The notes below the pieces were generated by a model. That model had not been told where the DNA came from. It saw only the letters and a list, made by a program, of their open reading frames with translations, and made no database searches. From Ceraceosorus guamensis (taxonomy: Eukaryota > Basidiomycota > Exobasidiomycetes > Ceraceosorales > Ceraceosoraceae): 64,000 bases of DNA. The position numbers were made by a program, and so were the translations under genes. Position 1 is the first letter of the stretch, and each line of letters starts with the position of its first letter. The stretch spans positions 560,862 to 624,861 of the forward strand of contig NW_020289998.1 of assembly GCF_003144195.1 (NCBI RefSeq), given 5' to 3'. This document shows positions 52,110-64,000 of the stretch, one piece after another.

Positions 52110-54261
52110 TCACGCGAATCCACCTCCGCCTCCCGCCTGGTTCATCTTCCTATCATGCCCTCTAGTCCTCGCCACGTTTCCTTGCCTCTCCTTCCTCTTC
52201 GCTCCTCGGTCCGTGCCGCTATGTCCCGTACCTCTACCCCTGCTCGACTTGCCTCCACCGCCTTCCGATCCACCTCGCGGGCCCGAGCCTCCCCTTCCCC
52301 TTCCTCCGCCTCTTGCCCCGCGCAGGACCCGACCTCCTCGTCCGCGATCTGGGCCGAAGCGAGTGCTTTGATCCTCATCTTCCGAGTCTTCATCCGGACG
52401 GCTTGCTACAGCGGGAATGGAAGCCGTGTCGCTCGTGGACAGTCGGGAAAGCATCTTCTCTCTCTTCGGCTGCACATTCGGCGCGCAACTACCCGGATCA
52501 GCGCCAAGCTCGCAAGTCTCGCTTTTCCTCACTCACATCTCTAGTAAAAACTGTTCCCCAATCCTCAACGAGTGCGTGATCCCACGAGCCGCCTAGACTA
52601 GCGAGTAGGTCCCTCCGTTGCTTACTGCTGCGATTCGCATCGCTGCGTGCAAACGCGTTAGCGCCGTGATGGAGGTAATGAAGCTGCAGCGTTGTGGCAT
52701 CAGAAACGGCAGCCTTCCCTTTGTTTGAAGAGCCGACAATCTGTCTGCCAGCATTGTTCACAGCAGCCGCACCGGCCGGTGCACGTGTCTCGTGGTCTTC
52801 ATCATCCTCATCCTCCGCTTCCGTGTCCTCGTCAAAAGTTGAGTAGTCCTCTGCGAAGCGAGAAGCATTCGCACCCATGCCAAAGAGCTTGGAGATGCCG
52901 CGCCTTCGATCTTGAGGTTGCTCAATTTCTGTCTCCAGCTCCTCCTCAAAACCGACTGCCCGATCGCGGGCAACGCCAAAGTCATCGACATCTGATTCGT
53001 CTGAGCTCGGGGCATCTGCGCGCGCGATCGTCAAACGCTTAAGCTCCTCGGAAAGCCCTTGCTCGCTCGATGACCTGTCTCCATCGCGGGTCAAGAAGCG
53101 AGAAGGATCGAAATTGAACCGCGCTCTAGACTCGCGCAACGGGCTGATTGGCTTTTTGGCGACTCTTGGGGGTAAAATGCTTTCTGCGCTTGGAGACAGA
53201 GCAATCTGAGACGCCGACGGTGGCGATGCTGCGGTCTGAGCACCATCTGGATCATCTAAGAGCAGTTCGATGATCTGCTCATTCGATCTTGCCGCGTATC
53301 TGGGGTCCGAGCGCAGCTTGCCCAGGAGATTGCTCCGCGATATATGCGGCAAGACATTAAGCAGCGCATCAAGCTGCACTCGTTCATTGGCCGTCTCGGG
53401 TGAACTTTGAGAAGCAGCTTCGAGGGCCGAGGCGTGAGGACGAACTGGCAAGGTTCTGGATCTTTGGATGGATTGCGCAAGACCCTGACCAAGCGTGGTC
53501 AGCTCTTGCCCATAGTTGACAGTAGCATCGCCATCGATCTTGATTGGTTCGCCACGGAGTGCCGCGAGAAGCGCCGCTGCGTCTCGTAAGTGAGCATTTA
53601 GGGCTTTGGTGGAGGCACTCAAGTCACGTTCTACTGAGCCACCTGCTTGGCTTGAAGGAGCATCCATGCGCTGCGCTGCTGTCTGTATGTCGAGGCTCAT
53701 TTTCTCCCACTCATCACTGGGCAAGGCTTTGCTGGAGATGACACGGAGTAGTGCGCTGAGGCTGGCCGCAGCGCTGCCACAGCTTTCGTCATCATGCAGT
53801 CCATCAATGGCGGCTCGTACGAGGTGCACGCTCTCTTCAGGGGTGAGTATTCGCCTGAAGATGGCGCGCAGGCCGGCAAGGGCGAGTCTTCGTCCCTTGA
53901 TGCTTCGAGCATCCCCAGAATGAGGGGCAAGGTGCACCACGATGACGAGGTGGAGGAGCGTGGTTGCTTGCGGCAGGAGCATCCTGATAAGCGTTGGATC
54001 TCCTTCTTGCAACACTCTCACAAGTAGATGCACGAATTCGTATGAAGAGTTTCCAACATCCTGAGATATCGCAACAGCCGCCTGACCTTGAGGACGGCGC
54101 TGCGAGCCAAAGTTGATGGACTGGGCAGCCAGCCATGCGAGCGTATTTGTGAGAGCAGCTGGAAGCTGAGGTGACGAATTTAGTAAAGACGGAATCGCAG
54201 CTGGGCGCAGATTCGACAAGGATAGGAGAAAGCGCACTGATCCCGATTGAGCTTCGGCCAT
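52110..54261 (-). CDS. CUE3: CUE-domain protein, probable Cue3/ASCC2 (RQT complex)
   Basis: Two exons, 54261-52537 and 52469-52110, join in frame to 694 residues. A helical N-terminal half (MAEAQSGSVRFLLSLSNLRP onward) precedes a CUE-type ubiquitin-binding domain (LDALLNVLPHISRSNLLGKL, SNEQIIELLLDD). Then come an acidic region (EDYSTFDEDTEAEDEDDED), LQLHYLHHGANAFARSDANR, RRDLLASLGGSWDHALVEDW, and a basic Gly/Arg-rich tail (GRGGRVLRGARGGGRGRGG, then NVARTRGHDRKMNQAG). This order matches Cue3/ASCC2, which helps the RQT helicase split collided ribosomes by binding ubiquitinated ribosomal proteins. The second-exon acceptor is the GTGCAG before 52469, the one that keeps frame into PKREKMLSRL. Family assignment rests on pattern and tail similarity. 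A generic CUE protein is the alternative. Confidence 0.65.
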
Positions 54262-55100
54262 CGTACAAATGCGGGCCGAATGGCCTGTCGGCGGTGTGCC
54301 GAAGGATCGCTTCCCTGCCGTATGCGACTACCCGCCAATAAAGTCCACGTCGAACATGTGAGTTTGTGGCCAGAAACAAGATCAGCGGTCCTCGCAAGAG
54401 CCCGGAGTAGCAAGGCCGGTAGATTAGACAGAGCTCGAGAGGCAGCTGGTGGATGTGCCTCTAATCTCATGTGTGCAGCAATTTGAATCACGAATGTAAT
54501 GCAGAGCACTCCGGCGTGAGGCTCTCATGTAAGGTGCTGGCTGGTAAGTGTCAAGAGTGCTCCCTCGACGACTTATTAACTCTTCTGGCGAGGTTCACTG
54601 TGCCTCCACGTGACCCAAGATGCGAGATGGCCCGCGCTACTGCTGATTCACGATCACGGCCGGCGGACGCGTCAGGGCGCGTGTGGAGTCTTGAGTGATG
54701 AGTACGATCAAGAAATGGGTAGCAACAGTCAGCATTCACACTCCCGACTCACACTCACGACTCCTCCATGCGTATCCGCCGCCCGCAGGTCTCACGTCCT
54801 TCTCATCAATCGAAATGCAGAAGAGACTCTTTCATTCGTGATCCCATGTTCAGCTTCACGCTCTGATTCGACACGCATTGGTGCGTCGCGAGGCGCGGCA
54901 GACTGAACGGAAGCGACGATTTGCGAAGAGGTGCTTCCCACCGCACGGACCTCACCTCTTAGCACAGTCCAACCCACGCGCTTCATTGACTGCCGCGTGC
55001 CCAAGTTGGAACAGGAGGACGAAGGCATCTGGGCAAGCAAGGGTGGTGACCTCCACACTGCTGCGCTCATAGCGTCGCCGAGCACCGGCAAGACCCAAGC
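54262..55100. other. Divergent intergenic region CUE3 / RFC1
   Basis: 839 bp between divergent starts. It contains AATCACGAAT (54486-54495), GATTCACGATCACG (54645-54658) and CCCGACTCACACTCACGACTC-like copies near 54750. No gene supported. Confidence 0.45.
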
Positions 55101-58100
55101 ATGGCGCCCAAGACTTCACCACCAAAGGGCTCAGGCTCGGGCTCGGGTTCGAAGAAGCCACACAAGCTCATAGAGGGGCAGAGCAGTCTAGCAGGATTCT
55201 TCTCCGGAGGAAGATTGACTCCAGCAGCGGCGGCTAAGCCGAAGAACGGCTCGCAAGAATCTCCAAGCGGTGGAAGAGAGAGCAAGGCTGGAGCAGTCGA
55301 GAAGAAACAGGTGGAGCAGATGGACGGCCCTGTGAGTTCATAGCAACGTCAGTCTCCAAACGGACACATCCCAGGCACTCAACTCAGCATCGCGCCCTTT
55401 CACTTGCAGATGACGGTATCTGGTCATAGGCCGTCTGCTAGCGCCACCCCTTCGCCCAGCAAGAAGCGCACGCGAACCCATGATCGCTCTTCTTCTTCGC
55501 TGAGCTCGGATGAGGACGCTGCACCCAAGCCAGGGCCCTTGACCTCCAAGCCCAGTACGTCTGGGTCGAAGCGGTCCACCGCTGCCAAGCCAGGCACTTC
55601 AAAATACTTTGGCAACGGCTCTGGCAGCTCAGCAAAAACTGGTCGAAGTGTGAGTTCACCCAGCAATGGGATTGCTGTCCTGTACCTGCCCCTCACGCGT
55701 GTAGTGGCTCCCGCGACTTTCTGCCGTGTCCAGGCTACCGAGGCCATTGATCTGGGAGACTCTTCGGGAGAAGAAATGCCGGCCAAAACCAACTCTGCTC
55801 AAGCCAGAAAGTCTTCACAACCTGGGAAGCGTAAAGTGAGTCTCTCCTACGGGATCTCCTCTCGCTGAAGAGGCTATTCACTGACTGCCAACTTTGTCCA
55901 GGCTGCCGCTGCCACCGTACCAGACTCGTCGGATGACGATGTTCCGAGCAAGAAGCCCAAGATCAAAGCAGCTCCCTCGCCTTCGCGAAGCAAAGATCGA
56001 GGTGGCGCCAAAACTTCGCCCACAAAGGGAACGAAATCCCCGACGAAAGGCGCGAGCAGCAGTAAGGCAAAGAAGGGGAAGCAGGATGCTTCTTCAGAAG
56101 ACGAGATGGACTTTCCTCCACCGAAACCAACGGGCAAGTCGAACGCAAATGGGGCGACCAGCTCAAAGCCCAAGGATGAGCAGGATGGGGATTCAAAGGC
56201 GGGCGCATTCAAGTCAGTCGTCTGCTTTCGTCGGATCAGATACACATTGTAGCTGACATCATTCTCCCTCGCGTGCAGCTGGCGTCAGGCAGCTGCAGCG
56301 CGAGCCAATGGACCTGCCGCACCTGGCAGCAAAGCCGTACCTCAGGGGAAGCCGAATTGCTTGGCCGGCCTCACTTTTGTATTCACAGGGGAACTTCAAA
56401 GCCTCAGTAGAGAGGATGCGCAAGATCTCGCCCGGCGGTATGGCGCGTGAGTAGGTACAATGCGCGAACGAGCGCGAGAGCTTGTACTCATCGCACCACA
56501 AGTTTCTCTCGATTTTGCAGCAAAGTCACCACTGGGCCCTCCAGCAAAACATCATACGTTGTTCTTGGCGAAGGAGCAGGCCCGTCGAAGCTGAAAGCAA
56601 TCGAGAAGAATGGTCTGAAAACGCTGGATGAGGACGGCTTCCTCGGGCTGATAGCGGATCGTGGCGAGGGCGAGCCCGACAAAGCAGCGATTAAAAAGCA
56701 GGAGGCGGAGCAACAAAAGATTCTCGCTGCTGCTGCCGAGCTGCGGAAAGAGGTCAAGAAGAGCAGCGGTGGAGCACCTGGCGCTGCCATCAAAGGTCCG
56801 AAGTGAGTGCATGGAGCTACCTTCCAATGGAGGGTCAGCAGAGCCTCACGCATTCTTTTCGGCTTGTCATCGGCCAGAGAACACGCGCTGTGGACGAGCA
56901 GATACGCGCCTGCGCGTATGAAGGATCTGGTCGGTAACGGTACCTCGATTGCAAAGATCGAAGACTGGTTGACGAATTGGTGTGTATAGGTGTGGACGAG
57001 TAGCAGCTCCGATGCTACTCTTGCTTACTGTGCCTACCTTCTGCGCGCATGTTTAGGCAAGCGTCATACAAAGCCGACTTCAAGAAGCCAGGCAAGAATG
57101 CTATCGGCGTGTTCCGGGCTCTTCTACTCTCTGGACCACCGGGGGTGGGAAAGACAAGCGCTGCACATCTCTTGGCTCGCAAGTGCGGATACACACCAAT
57201 GGAACTAAATGCAAGTGACGCTAGAAGCAAAAAGCTGATCGAGGCAAGCTTAAAGGACACCATTAACAATTCAAGTCTGGATTCATGGTACAATGGTGTG
57301 AGTACTTGACTTTGAGCGGAGCTTCACTCAAGGAAGCTCAGTGACACGTTCTTACGATGGCTCAATGCTGCACGGCAGACGGACAAGCCTACATCTGCGG
57401 ATGGCGTTCGGGTCACCGATAGAACCTGTCTGATCATGGACGAAGTGGATGGCATGTCGGGAGGAGATCGTGGTGGTGTCGGGGCGATCAATGCCCTGAT
57501 ACGCAAAACGAAGGTATGTGGCGATGTGACGCTTTGGCTCAAAGCTGCCTGCGCGATCGCTGACCTACCTTGCGTATGTGCGCAACAGGTCCCCATACTG
57601 TGCATTTGCAACGAAGCCAAGACCCCGAAGATGAGGCCCTTGGAATCCACGTGTGGTCAAATTAAATTTGCTCGGTGAGCATGCTCGAGTGCTGCATTCT
57701 TCGTTGTGAAGCGCGCTCACCACGGCCTCGTTTTCAGACCCGATTCGCGCCAAATCCGCAGCAGACTCCTGACCATAGCATTCTCGTGAGTTGATTCGCA
57801 GCTGCGACGAATACATACACCCGCGGCTCACCTAATGCTCTCGGATTGAGCAGCGAAAAGATGAAAGTCGCCCCTGAGGTCATGGACGAACTCATTCGTT
57901 CTGCCCAGAACGACATCCGTCTGGTCATCAACATGCTGTCGACATGGGCGCTCTCCTCGCGCACAATGGATTTCGACGAAGGCAAAGATCTGTGAGCATA
58001 GTTCACAGCTGCAGAGCAATTGACGCGGCGCTGACACAATGCCATTCTTTGCAGAGGAGCGGCAAACGTCAAACCCGGCATGCACACGCCTTTCAGCTTG

Positions 58101-59380
58101 TATAATCAAGTCAGCGGACAAGGATTCTTCTCTCCTACCAATCCGGCCAATTTGACTCAAAAAAGTGAAGTCTACTTTAGCGACCATTCCATCATGCCTC
58201 TCATGGTGCAGGTGAGTCGAGCCAGCGCCCGAGCGGAATGATCTCGAGGTGCCTCTTTCTGAACCTTCACTCATCCGCAGACGAACTACATCAACCAAGC
58301 TCCCACCGTTGCCTCCCGCATCACGAACCACTCTGAAAAAGAGTGGAAAACTATGGAATTGATGACAAAGGCAGCCATTTCCATTTCCGACGGCGAAGTC
58401 ATCGATGCCATGATACATTCCCCTCAGCAGCACTGGTCACTTATGCCACACCACGCCATTGCGTCCGTCATACGTCCAATGTCTTTCGTCTACGGACAAA
58501 GCGCTGCGAAGAACAAGATGTATGGTCCGTCTTTCCCAACGTGCGTCTCGGGCTTGGCCCATCAAACAGCGAAGTTTACGTGCGAGTGCTGACCGCACCT
58601 CAATGTGCTCGGGTCACCCACGCAGGTGGCTCGGAATCAATTCCAAGGCTCAAAGGTTGAGCCGCGTGGCCGTAGAAATTCAAACTAAGATGAGGCTTGC
58701 AGCATCCGGTTCGAGATTCGAGGTCAGAGAGCAGTACTTGCCATACTTTGTGCCACGCCTGACTCAACCGCTTGTCAAGAAGGGCCAAGTGAGTGCTGGA
58801 AGCTTCACACGTATCAATGCCACGACTGACGATCCACTCGTCTCGGTTCAGGGTGGGATCGAAGAAGTCATCGAGTTTATGGATGACTACTACCTCAATC
58901 CTGAGGACAGAGAAGGTATTCTTGAGCTTGGAATTGGGGAAAACAATATGGACGCAGTAGTGAAGCCCATCAAGACTGACGTCAAGGTGCGTGACGCTGC
59001 GCCGACTTTATGCCTGCGATTTGCTAAAGCGGTCTTGAATGCCACTCTGTGTGGCTGTAGAGCGCCTTCACTCGCAGATACAACAGCACAGATCACCCGA
59101 TCGCCTTCTACAAGGGTCAAAACATCGCCAAAGCCAAGAAGCTTGTTGGAGAGCCAGCGCCGGACGTTGAAGAGCTGGAGGGCGCAGAGGTGTCTGACGT
59201 CTCTGATAACGAGATGGAAGAAGTCAGCGACAACGAGGACTTGTCCAAGGTAAGTGTGTTGCTGGCGAGACCTTCAGACATACGTGTCTGCGTACCGCTC
59301 ACGGCGTCGGCATGCTCCCCAGAACAAGATGATCAAAGAGAAGAAGCCGAAGGGAAAAGGCAAAAGCGGCAAGGGCAAAT
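55101..59380 (+). CDS. RFC1: Replication factor C large subunit
   Basis: Large subunit of the RFC clamp loader that opens PCNA onto primer-template DNA in the nucleus. The ATG at 55101 is followed by a PIP box (GQSSLAGFFSGG), which binds PCNA. A Lys/Ser-rich linker leads to a BRCT domain (CLAGLTFVFTGELQSLSRED, AKVTTGPSSKTSYVVLGEG). The AAA+ core shows Walker A (LLSGPPGVGKTSAAHLLARK), ELNASDARSKK, Walker B (LIMDEVDGMSGGDRGGVGAI) and the CNEAKTPKMRPLE sensor-1 region. The C-terminal RFC1 domain follows (AAISISDGEVIDAMIHSPQQ, MPHHAIASVIRPM, VEIQTKMRLAASGSRFEVRE, EFMDDYYLNPEDREGIL). A Lys-rich tail (KEKKPKGKGKSGKGK) ends at TGA 59380. The gene has more than ten introns. The final acceptor near 59322 puts NKMIKEKK in frame. 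Confidence 0.93.
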
Positions 59381-60225
59381 GAGGAGCAAGATCACGCAAT
59401 TCTCAGGATATTCCAGGGCCCCCTTCCTTGTACTAGGTTATCTGGTTGTCAGGACATAATGCATGCACTGCGTCTAGCCGGATTCCGGAATGTTTGTGAG
59501 GTGGGCGTGCTTTGAATCACGAAAGCGGCCGAGCTCTGTCCCGGATGTCATGCAGAGGGATGATGTGTTCATGATTCAAGATGCGTTCATGTGCTGTTTG
59601 TACATGAAGGTGCATGAGCGCGTGCGCCACAGCTCGATCCTCTTTGCTGCCTATCGAGACTGGTGATGAAGGCGGTCAAGTGTTGTGGGGCTGACTCGGC
59701 GCTCTGCTATATTCAAGATCAAATCATGAATCACGAATGGCAAGCGCCGTGGAGGGCGAACGGGCGCGACGCTAGAGAAATCGGCCCAAGCGCCTCACGT
59801 CACGTGAGTTGGTGCGCTACACGAGACCTGGCCCTACCCTACAGTCAAGAGTAAAGTACAAGAGTCTTGACTGTACCAGCCATCTTACGGAGGAAGCAGG
59901 AACAGCAAGCAGCTAGCTGTGTTCCTTCACACTCCCATCCGTCGACTCGAGCGCTTTTGCAGCGCATACTTGTGTCAAACATTGACTTTATTGAGCGCCT
60001 GATCCGACCTGGCGAGTTCGAGCGTCGCTTATCGTCGAGCCGTGGGCATTGTCTGCATTCAACAGATCGTCGCTTGCAGGCCTTGGGCAGGCACACATCG
60101 ACCGCCTCAGCACCAGCAATACATCGATCGGCTTTCCTTCCATCACCTCGTAGCAAAGCTTTCAAGACTCTCTCTCTCTCTCGGTGCATCGCTCCCAAAG
60201 CTTCGCAGCATCTTCCAACCTCACC
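59381..60225. other. Intergenic, upstream of SIT4
   Basis: AATCACGAA (59515-59523) and AATCATGAATCACGAAT (59722-59738) lie here, plus a CT repeat (about 60165-60181) just before the SIT4 start. No gene supported. Confidence 0.45.
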
Positions 60226-62072
60226 ATGGCATTGGATCTAGACGCATCCTTATCGCTCCTCAGGCAATGCAAGTACCTGCCCGAGTCAGACATCAAAGCG
60301 CTCTGCGAGCTGGTCAAGTCTTTGCTATTGGAAGAGAGCAACATTCAGCCTGTTCAGAGCCCAGTGACGGTTTGTGGAGATATACATGGACAGTTTTGGG
60401 ATCTGTTGGAATTGCTCAAGGTCGGCGGAGAACCACCCGAAACGGGTTACGTGTTCATGGTGAGTGGCAGGCTGAGAGAATTTTTTGGGCACATACTACG
60501 ATGGAAGAAATGGCGCCGTTGGGGAGTGATGGGGTCGGAGGAATTCGAGTGTCGGTATCCATCTACGGATAGGGATTCAAGCTGGCACGCACCTCCACTG
60601 GCAAGCCGTCAAAGAGCGGAGCAGCGCTACTGCGCCAACTCCAGCTCTCACGCATCAGAATCGGACAGCTCGTCTTGCCATGAATCTGAGTACATCTCAT
60701 CTCTTGCGATGAGACGGGCCTTCATCTACACCCTTCGCACGACTCATCGTACGACATCGCGTGTCCGGCGAGAAGGCCAGCAGTGTCCCCTCGCTGACAC
60801 ATCCCTCTTCCTCTTGCTACGCGTACAGGGTGACTTCGTGGATCGAGGTTACTTCTCTTTGGAGACCTTCTCATTGTTGATGTGCTTGAAAGCGCGGTGG
60901 CCCGATAGAATCACCTTGCTGAGAGGAAATCACGAAAGCAGGCAGATCACTCAAGTGTATGGCTTCTATGGTGAGTGATGTCTTGTCCGCATGGCGGGTA
61001 AGATGTGGCGGCGCACGACGTGTGCTCACGCCACGCCGAGACGATTGACGCCGGCCATATCCACAGACGAGTGTCAGCACAAGTACGGAAATGCAAATGT
61101 GTGGAAGTCTTGCTGTCAAGTGTTCGATTACCTCAACTTGGCTGCGGTGAGTAGCTGTCAGGCTCGTCTGCGCAGGCGTGGCAAAGTCGAGATCAGGCAC
61201 TGACAAAGCTCCATCCTTTGGCGCTGCATATGTCCGCAAAGATCATCGACGGACGAGTGCTCTGCGTGCACGGAGGTCTGTCACCAGACGTCAGGACGCT
61301 GGACCAGATCCGAATCATTGCGAGGGCGCAAGAAATTCCGCACGAGGGCGCATTTTGCGATTTGATGTGGAGTGATCCGGACGATGTCGATACCTGGGCC
61401 GTTAGTCCTCGAGGCGCGGGATGGCTTTTCGGCGGCAAGGTGACGCGAGAGGTGAGATGGAGAGGTCAAGAGAAGTGGTGTTGGAAGGATGCGGACTGCA
61501 TTACTGACAAATCTACAATCCCCCCGATTGCAGTTCAATCAGATCAATGGATTGGAATTGATAGCAAGAGCACATCAGCTCGTCCAGGAGGGCTAGTGAG
61601 TGTACTCTAGCGTGTCTCGCGCGCACTCGCAGTACTCATCGCTTTTGCTGAAAGCACTTGCGCTTTCCTTGTAACGACGATAGCAAATTGATGCACGATA
61701 ATGGCATCGTGACAGTATGGTCGGCACCAAACTACTGCTACCGGTGTGGAAATGTAGCGAGCATCTTCCAAGTAGACGATCTGCTAGACGCCTCGCGCTC
61801 AAAGAGTCTTTCGCAAAATGCGGGAAATGGCAAGGCAGCAGCGAACGACCTCGAAGCGGGAGGCGTGGGTGGAAGCGAGCAAGAGGACAGATTTGGAGCT
61901 CAGCACTTCAAAATCTTCGAAGCGGGTGAGTGATGCAAACGTCTCGACGATCACGTTGGTGCGACGAGCACGGAATTTATGCCATCTGTTTCTACGATGC
62001 GATGCAGTTCCGGATCAAGAACGGACTACACCGGCGAGATTAAACTTGCAAACGACGCAGTACTTCTTGTGA
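60226..62072 (+). CDS. SIT4: PP6-type serine/threonine phosphatase catalytic subunit
   Basis: PP2A-family phosphatase of the Sit4/PP6 subgroup, acting with SAPS subunits in TOR signalling and the G1/S transition. Exons 60226-60459, 60829-60970, 61067-61146, 61242-61451, 61534-61595, 61684-61925 and 62008-62072 join in frame to 344 residues. Metal-binding and catalytic motifs are intact: [61 protein letters not shown] and [13 protein letters not shown]. The [15 protein letters not shown] start, [17 protein letters not shown] and the end VPDQER...YFL place it with PP6 rather than PP2A, PP4 or Ppg1. The terminal YFL is the methylation-type tail. An insert of about 35 residues (rich in Ser, Asn, Gly) lies between NVASIF and HFKIFEA. 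Intron 1 is 369 nt, far longer than the others. The intron at 61596-61683 ends at GATAG, giving [15 protein letters not shown]. Confidence 0.93.
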
Positions 62073-62401
62073 CCTCGGCCCCCTGCGGCATCGGGCGAGG
62101 AAGGAATGCAACCCACTCCAGCAAATGCGCTAGCACCCAGCGAGGCCGCCCATCCGCTGAATCCACATGGACATCGCAGGAACCTCTCAAAAGCGGCCGC
62201 GGGCACCTCTTTGGTCGGCTTCAAGCTGCACACGGATTGCTGATTGTCAGACGCAGCGGTCTGCAGTTCACGCGTGTCAAATATCACTTGCGCTGTCTGT
62301 ATCGATAATGCCATCGGGCTTGCTGCCGCCTTTTGCCTGGGTGGCGCCCGTGCGACCACCGAACAAATGTTTGCAACATGATCAGCATTACATGCCTGAA
62401 G
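62073..62401. other. Convergent intergenic region SIT4 / DPH6
   Basis: 329 bp between stop codons. Nothing recognised. Confidence 0.4.
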
Positions 62402-63955
62402 CTAGGCGGTCATGATCAGCAGACACAGGTCCGCGGGCCCTTCGTCACGTCCTGAGTGGGAAAAGACGGACACCACTGGCACGAATGTGAGGGCTGGTGG
62501 AGATGTTCCTTCCGCCAACGAGCTTTGCAGCAGCTCTTCCGTCAAGCCGCGAGCTGGTGCATGCGGATCGCACGAGGGGATGACTGTAAGCGAAGGCCAG
62601 CAGTGAGCGATTCCACATCTGATCATCTTTTCGCTACTCACCCTCCCATTCATCGACCTGCTCCGAGTACAAGATGCGAATGGACAGGGCATTCCGCAAA
62701 AATGCACTCTTCCTCTCTGCATTGTCTCCTGCGACCAAATTGTTGCTTTGTGGATCAGGTGCAGGTAGGGAGGCAGCCTCTGTGGTGGATATTCTGGTGG
62801 CATGCACGACGGCAAAACCCTTCTTGCCCCTGAGAGAGCCTGCAGACTTCCACTGCACTCGCCACAAATTCTCAGCGAGCTGCAAGAGCTCATTTGCCTC
62901 TGCAAAGAGCGGCATTTCTACGCCCTCTTCCGAATCGCCGTCACTGTCACTGTCCGCCTCTTGATTTGCATCATTCGCTTCGTCGTCTGCTGGATACCGC
63001 GCTGTACCTCGACTACCATCGTTTGCCGTAAGCTGCCACTCGACTGCTGCACCTCTCGGCAAAGCGCCGAACGGCAAAAGTGCGTAGGTGATGGGAATGC
63101 TGGAAGGCGAAGCGTGCGAACCTAGCCACGTCTCGTCGAAAGAGGGCGACTGTGCCTCATCCTCGGCGTCAGAGCCCGAATCCGATCCAGACGCTCGATT
63201 AGCGATCTGCGCATTCCACGCCGCTTTCGCGGTGCGCAGCCTCCTTTGACGCTCATCGAGTAGCGAAAAAGATCCGCTTTGACCACAGCTAGATGGGCCA
63301 TCTTCGAGCCAGCATATGCAGCTTTCGATCCAGTGTGCAGATGCACGTCCCTGTGCATCCAGTGCTACTTGTAGGATCCGTCGAGCATGTTGCAAGGCCA
63401 TGGCGTGCTGGGTGGGGACATCCTCCGCCAAGCTTAGATCCATCGGGCGCAAGCCAATTTGACCAGAGATGGTCAGATGTGAGTCTGCCTGTTGCGAGAC
63501 CAGCCGGAGGTGCGTTGAGGCGACACGGGGTTTCCAAGGGACTTCTCGACTCCAAGCACTCACTCTAACGCTTTGGCTGTACGGTCCTATGTTGGCTGCG
63601 GCCCAGTAGCTGCGGCCCTGCACGTGTACCACCGTTCTCGCGAAGCGTGGCTGACCAGTGACCTCGCCACCCGGTCGATATCTCAACCCATCGTCTAAAG
63701 CCACAGCATCAATTACGAATTTCGCTTGTGACTTTTCTACCAGATCAATCCGCTGAGAAGACAGAGCTGCGTCCTCGCTCAAGCATTCCGAATTGCCGCC
63801 GCGGATGGCTACTCCTACGCATGCTCGAGAGGGGGGCTCGGAGCCAAACATGCTGGAGTAGATCTGGTTCATCTGCGCAAAGTCAGATTGAGACCTGAGA
63901 TAGAGGTTCAAATGATGGATATGAGCCAAACAAAGGTCGTACTTCGCAAGCGCAT
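62402..63955 (-). CDS. DPH6: Diphthine-ammonia ligase, C-terminal part (window edge)
   Basis: Final enzyme of diphthamide synthesis on elongation factor 2: ATP-dependent amidation of diphthine. Only the C-terminal half is here; the N-terminal ATP-pyrophosphatase domain must lie beyond the right edge. Visible parts are tandem RidA/YjgF-type domains. The first shows LAHIHHLNLYLRSQSDFAQM, FGSEPPSRACVGV and SYWAAANIGPYSQSVRV; the second shows LTISGQIGLRPMDLSLAED and ALQHARRILQVALD. Acidic Asp/Ser inserts (DSDSDGDSEEG; GSDSGSDAEDEA) interrupt the fold. An intron (start about 62650) joins DEWEG to VIPSCDPHAPARG, and the end PALTFVPVVSVFSH... LLIMTA matches the family's closing strand. The upstream exon border is a GTAG acceptor before position 63955. 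Partial because of the window, not because of damage. Confidence 0.85.
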
Positions 63956-64000
63956 CTACGTATATGACACAAAGAGAGGTGGGGTCAGATAAAGAGACAA

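Noticed and set aside
52142-52393. Alternative frame as C-terminus of the CUE protein
   Set aside because: The acceptor before 52469 keeps frame into the Gly/Arg-rich tail ending in a conserved-looking TRGHDRKMNQ segment.

Overview
The window is a piece of a fungal nuclear chromosome. Protein-coding genes are close together on both strands. Most are cut by short introns (about 50-90 nt, usually with a GTGAGT-like donor and a CAG/TAG acceptor), and coding DNA is moderately GC-rich. The conserved proteins, the intron density and Ser/Pro/Ala-rich low-complexity extensions on housekeeping proteins point to a basidiomycete, most likely a smut-related member of Ustilaginomycotina. That placement is inferred by eye. 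I see no LTR element, provirus, intact transposon, rRNA, tRNA or CRISPR array.

Layout, left to right: NAA35/MAK10, NatC subunit (+, 248-3546); LYS1 saccharopine dehydrogenase (-, 3647-5157); a zf-4CXXC_R1/WHIM-type chromatin protein (+, 5815-9456); a long non-coding stretch; an unrecognised Ser-rich protein (+, 11877-13583); a VHS-GAT protein with a very long N-terminal extension (+, 15281-18753); a puzzling antisense reading frame and a small hypothetical gene (about 18.7-19.7 kb); RPO41 mitochondrial RNA polymerase (+, 20906-25435); CDS1 CDP-diacylglycerol synthase (-, 25735-28103); SRP54 (+, 28770-31147); a secreted double-psi beta-barrel protein with three Cys repeats (-, 31604-32416); PAN3 (-, 33620-36226); a Zn2Cys6 transcription factor (-, 36858-40440); SRV2/CAP (+, 42565-44670); PIS1 phosphatidylinositol synthase (-, 45233-46865); a LIM protein (-, 48211-51017); a CUE3/ASCC2-like protein (-, 52110-54261); RFC1 (+, 55101-59380); SIT4/PP6 phosphatase (+, 60226-62072); and the 3' part of DPH6 (-, 62402 to about 63955), which runs off the right edge.

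Most genes are housekeeping: N-terminal acetylation, lysine synthesis, mitochondrial transcription, protein targeting, mRNA deadenylation, ribosome rescue, clamp loading, actin turnover and diphthamide synthesis. CDS1 and PIS1 catalyse successive steps of phosphatidylinositol synthesis but are 17 kb apart and not one unit. The least ordinary items are the secreted triple-repeat protein, the zinc-finger/WHIM protein, the VHS protein with its VHS domain about 415 residues in, a 12-nt micro-exon in SRP54 and an 8-codon final exon in RPO41. For LYS1, RPO41, SRP54, VHS-GAT, SIT4, LIM and CUE3 I worked out exon junctions by frame and family conservation. For the other genes only the outer limits and selected exons are given.
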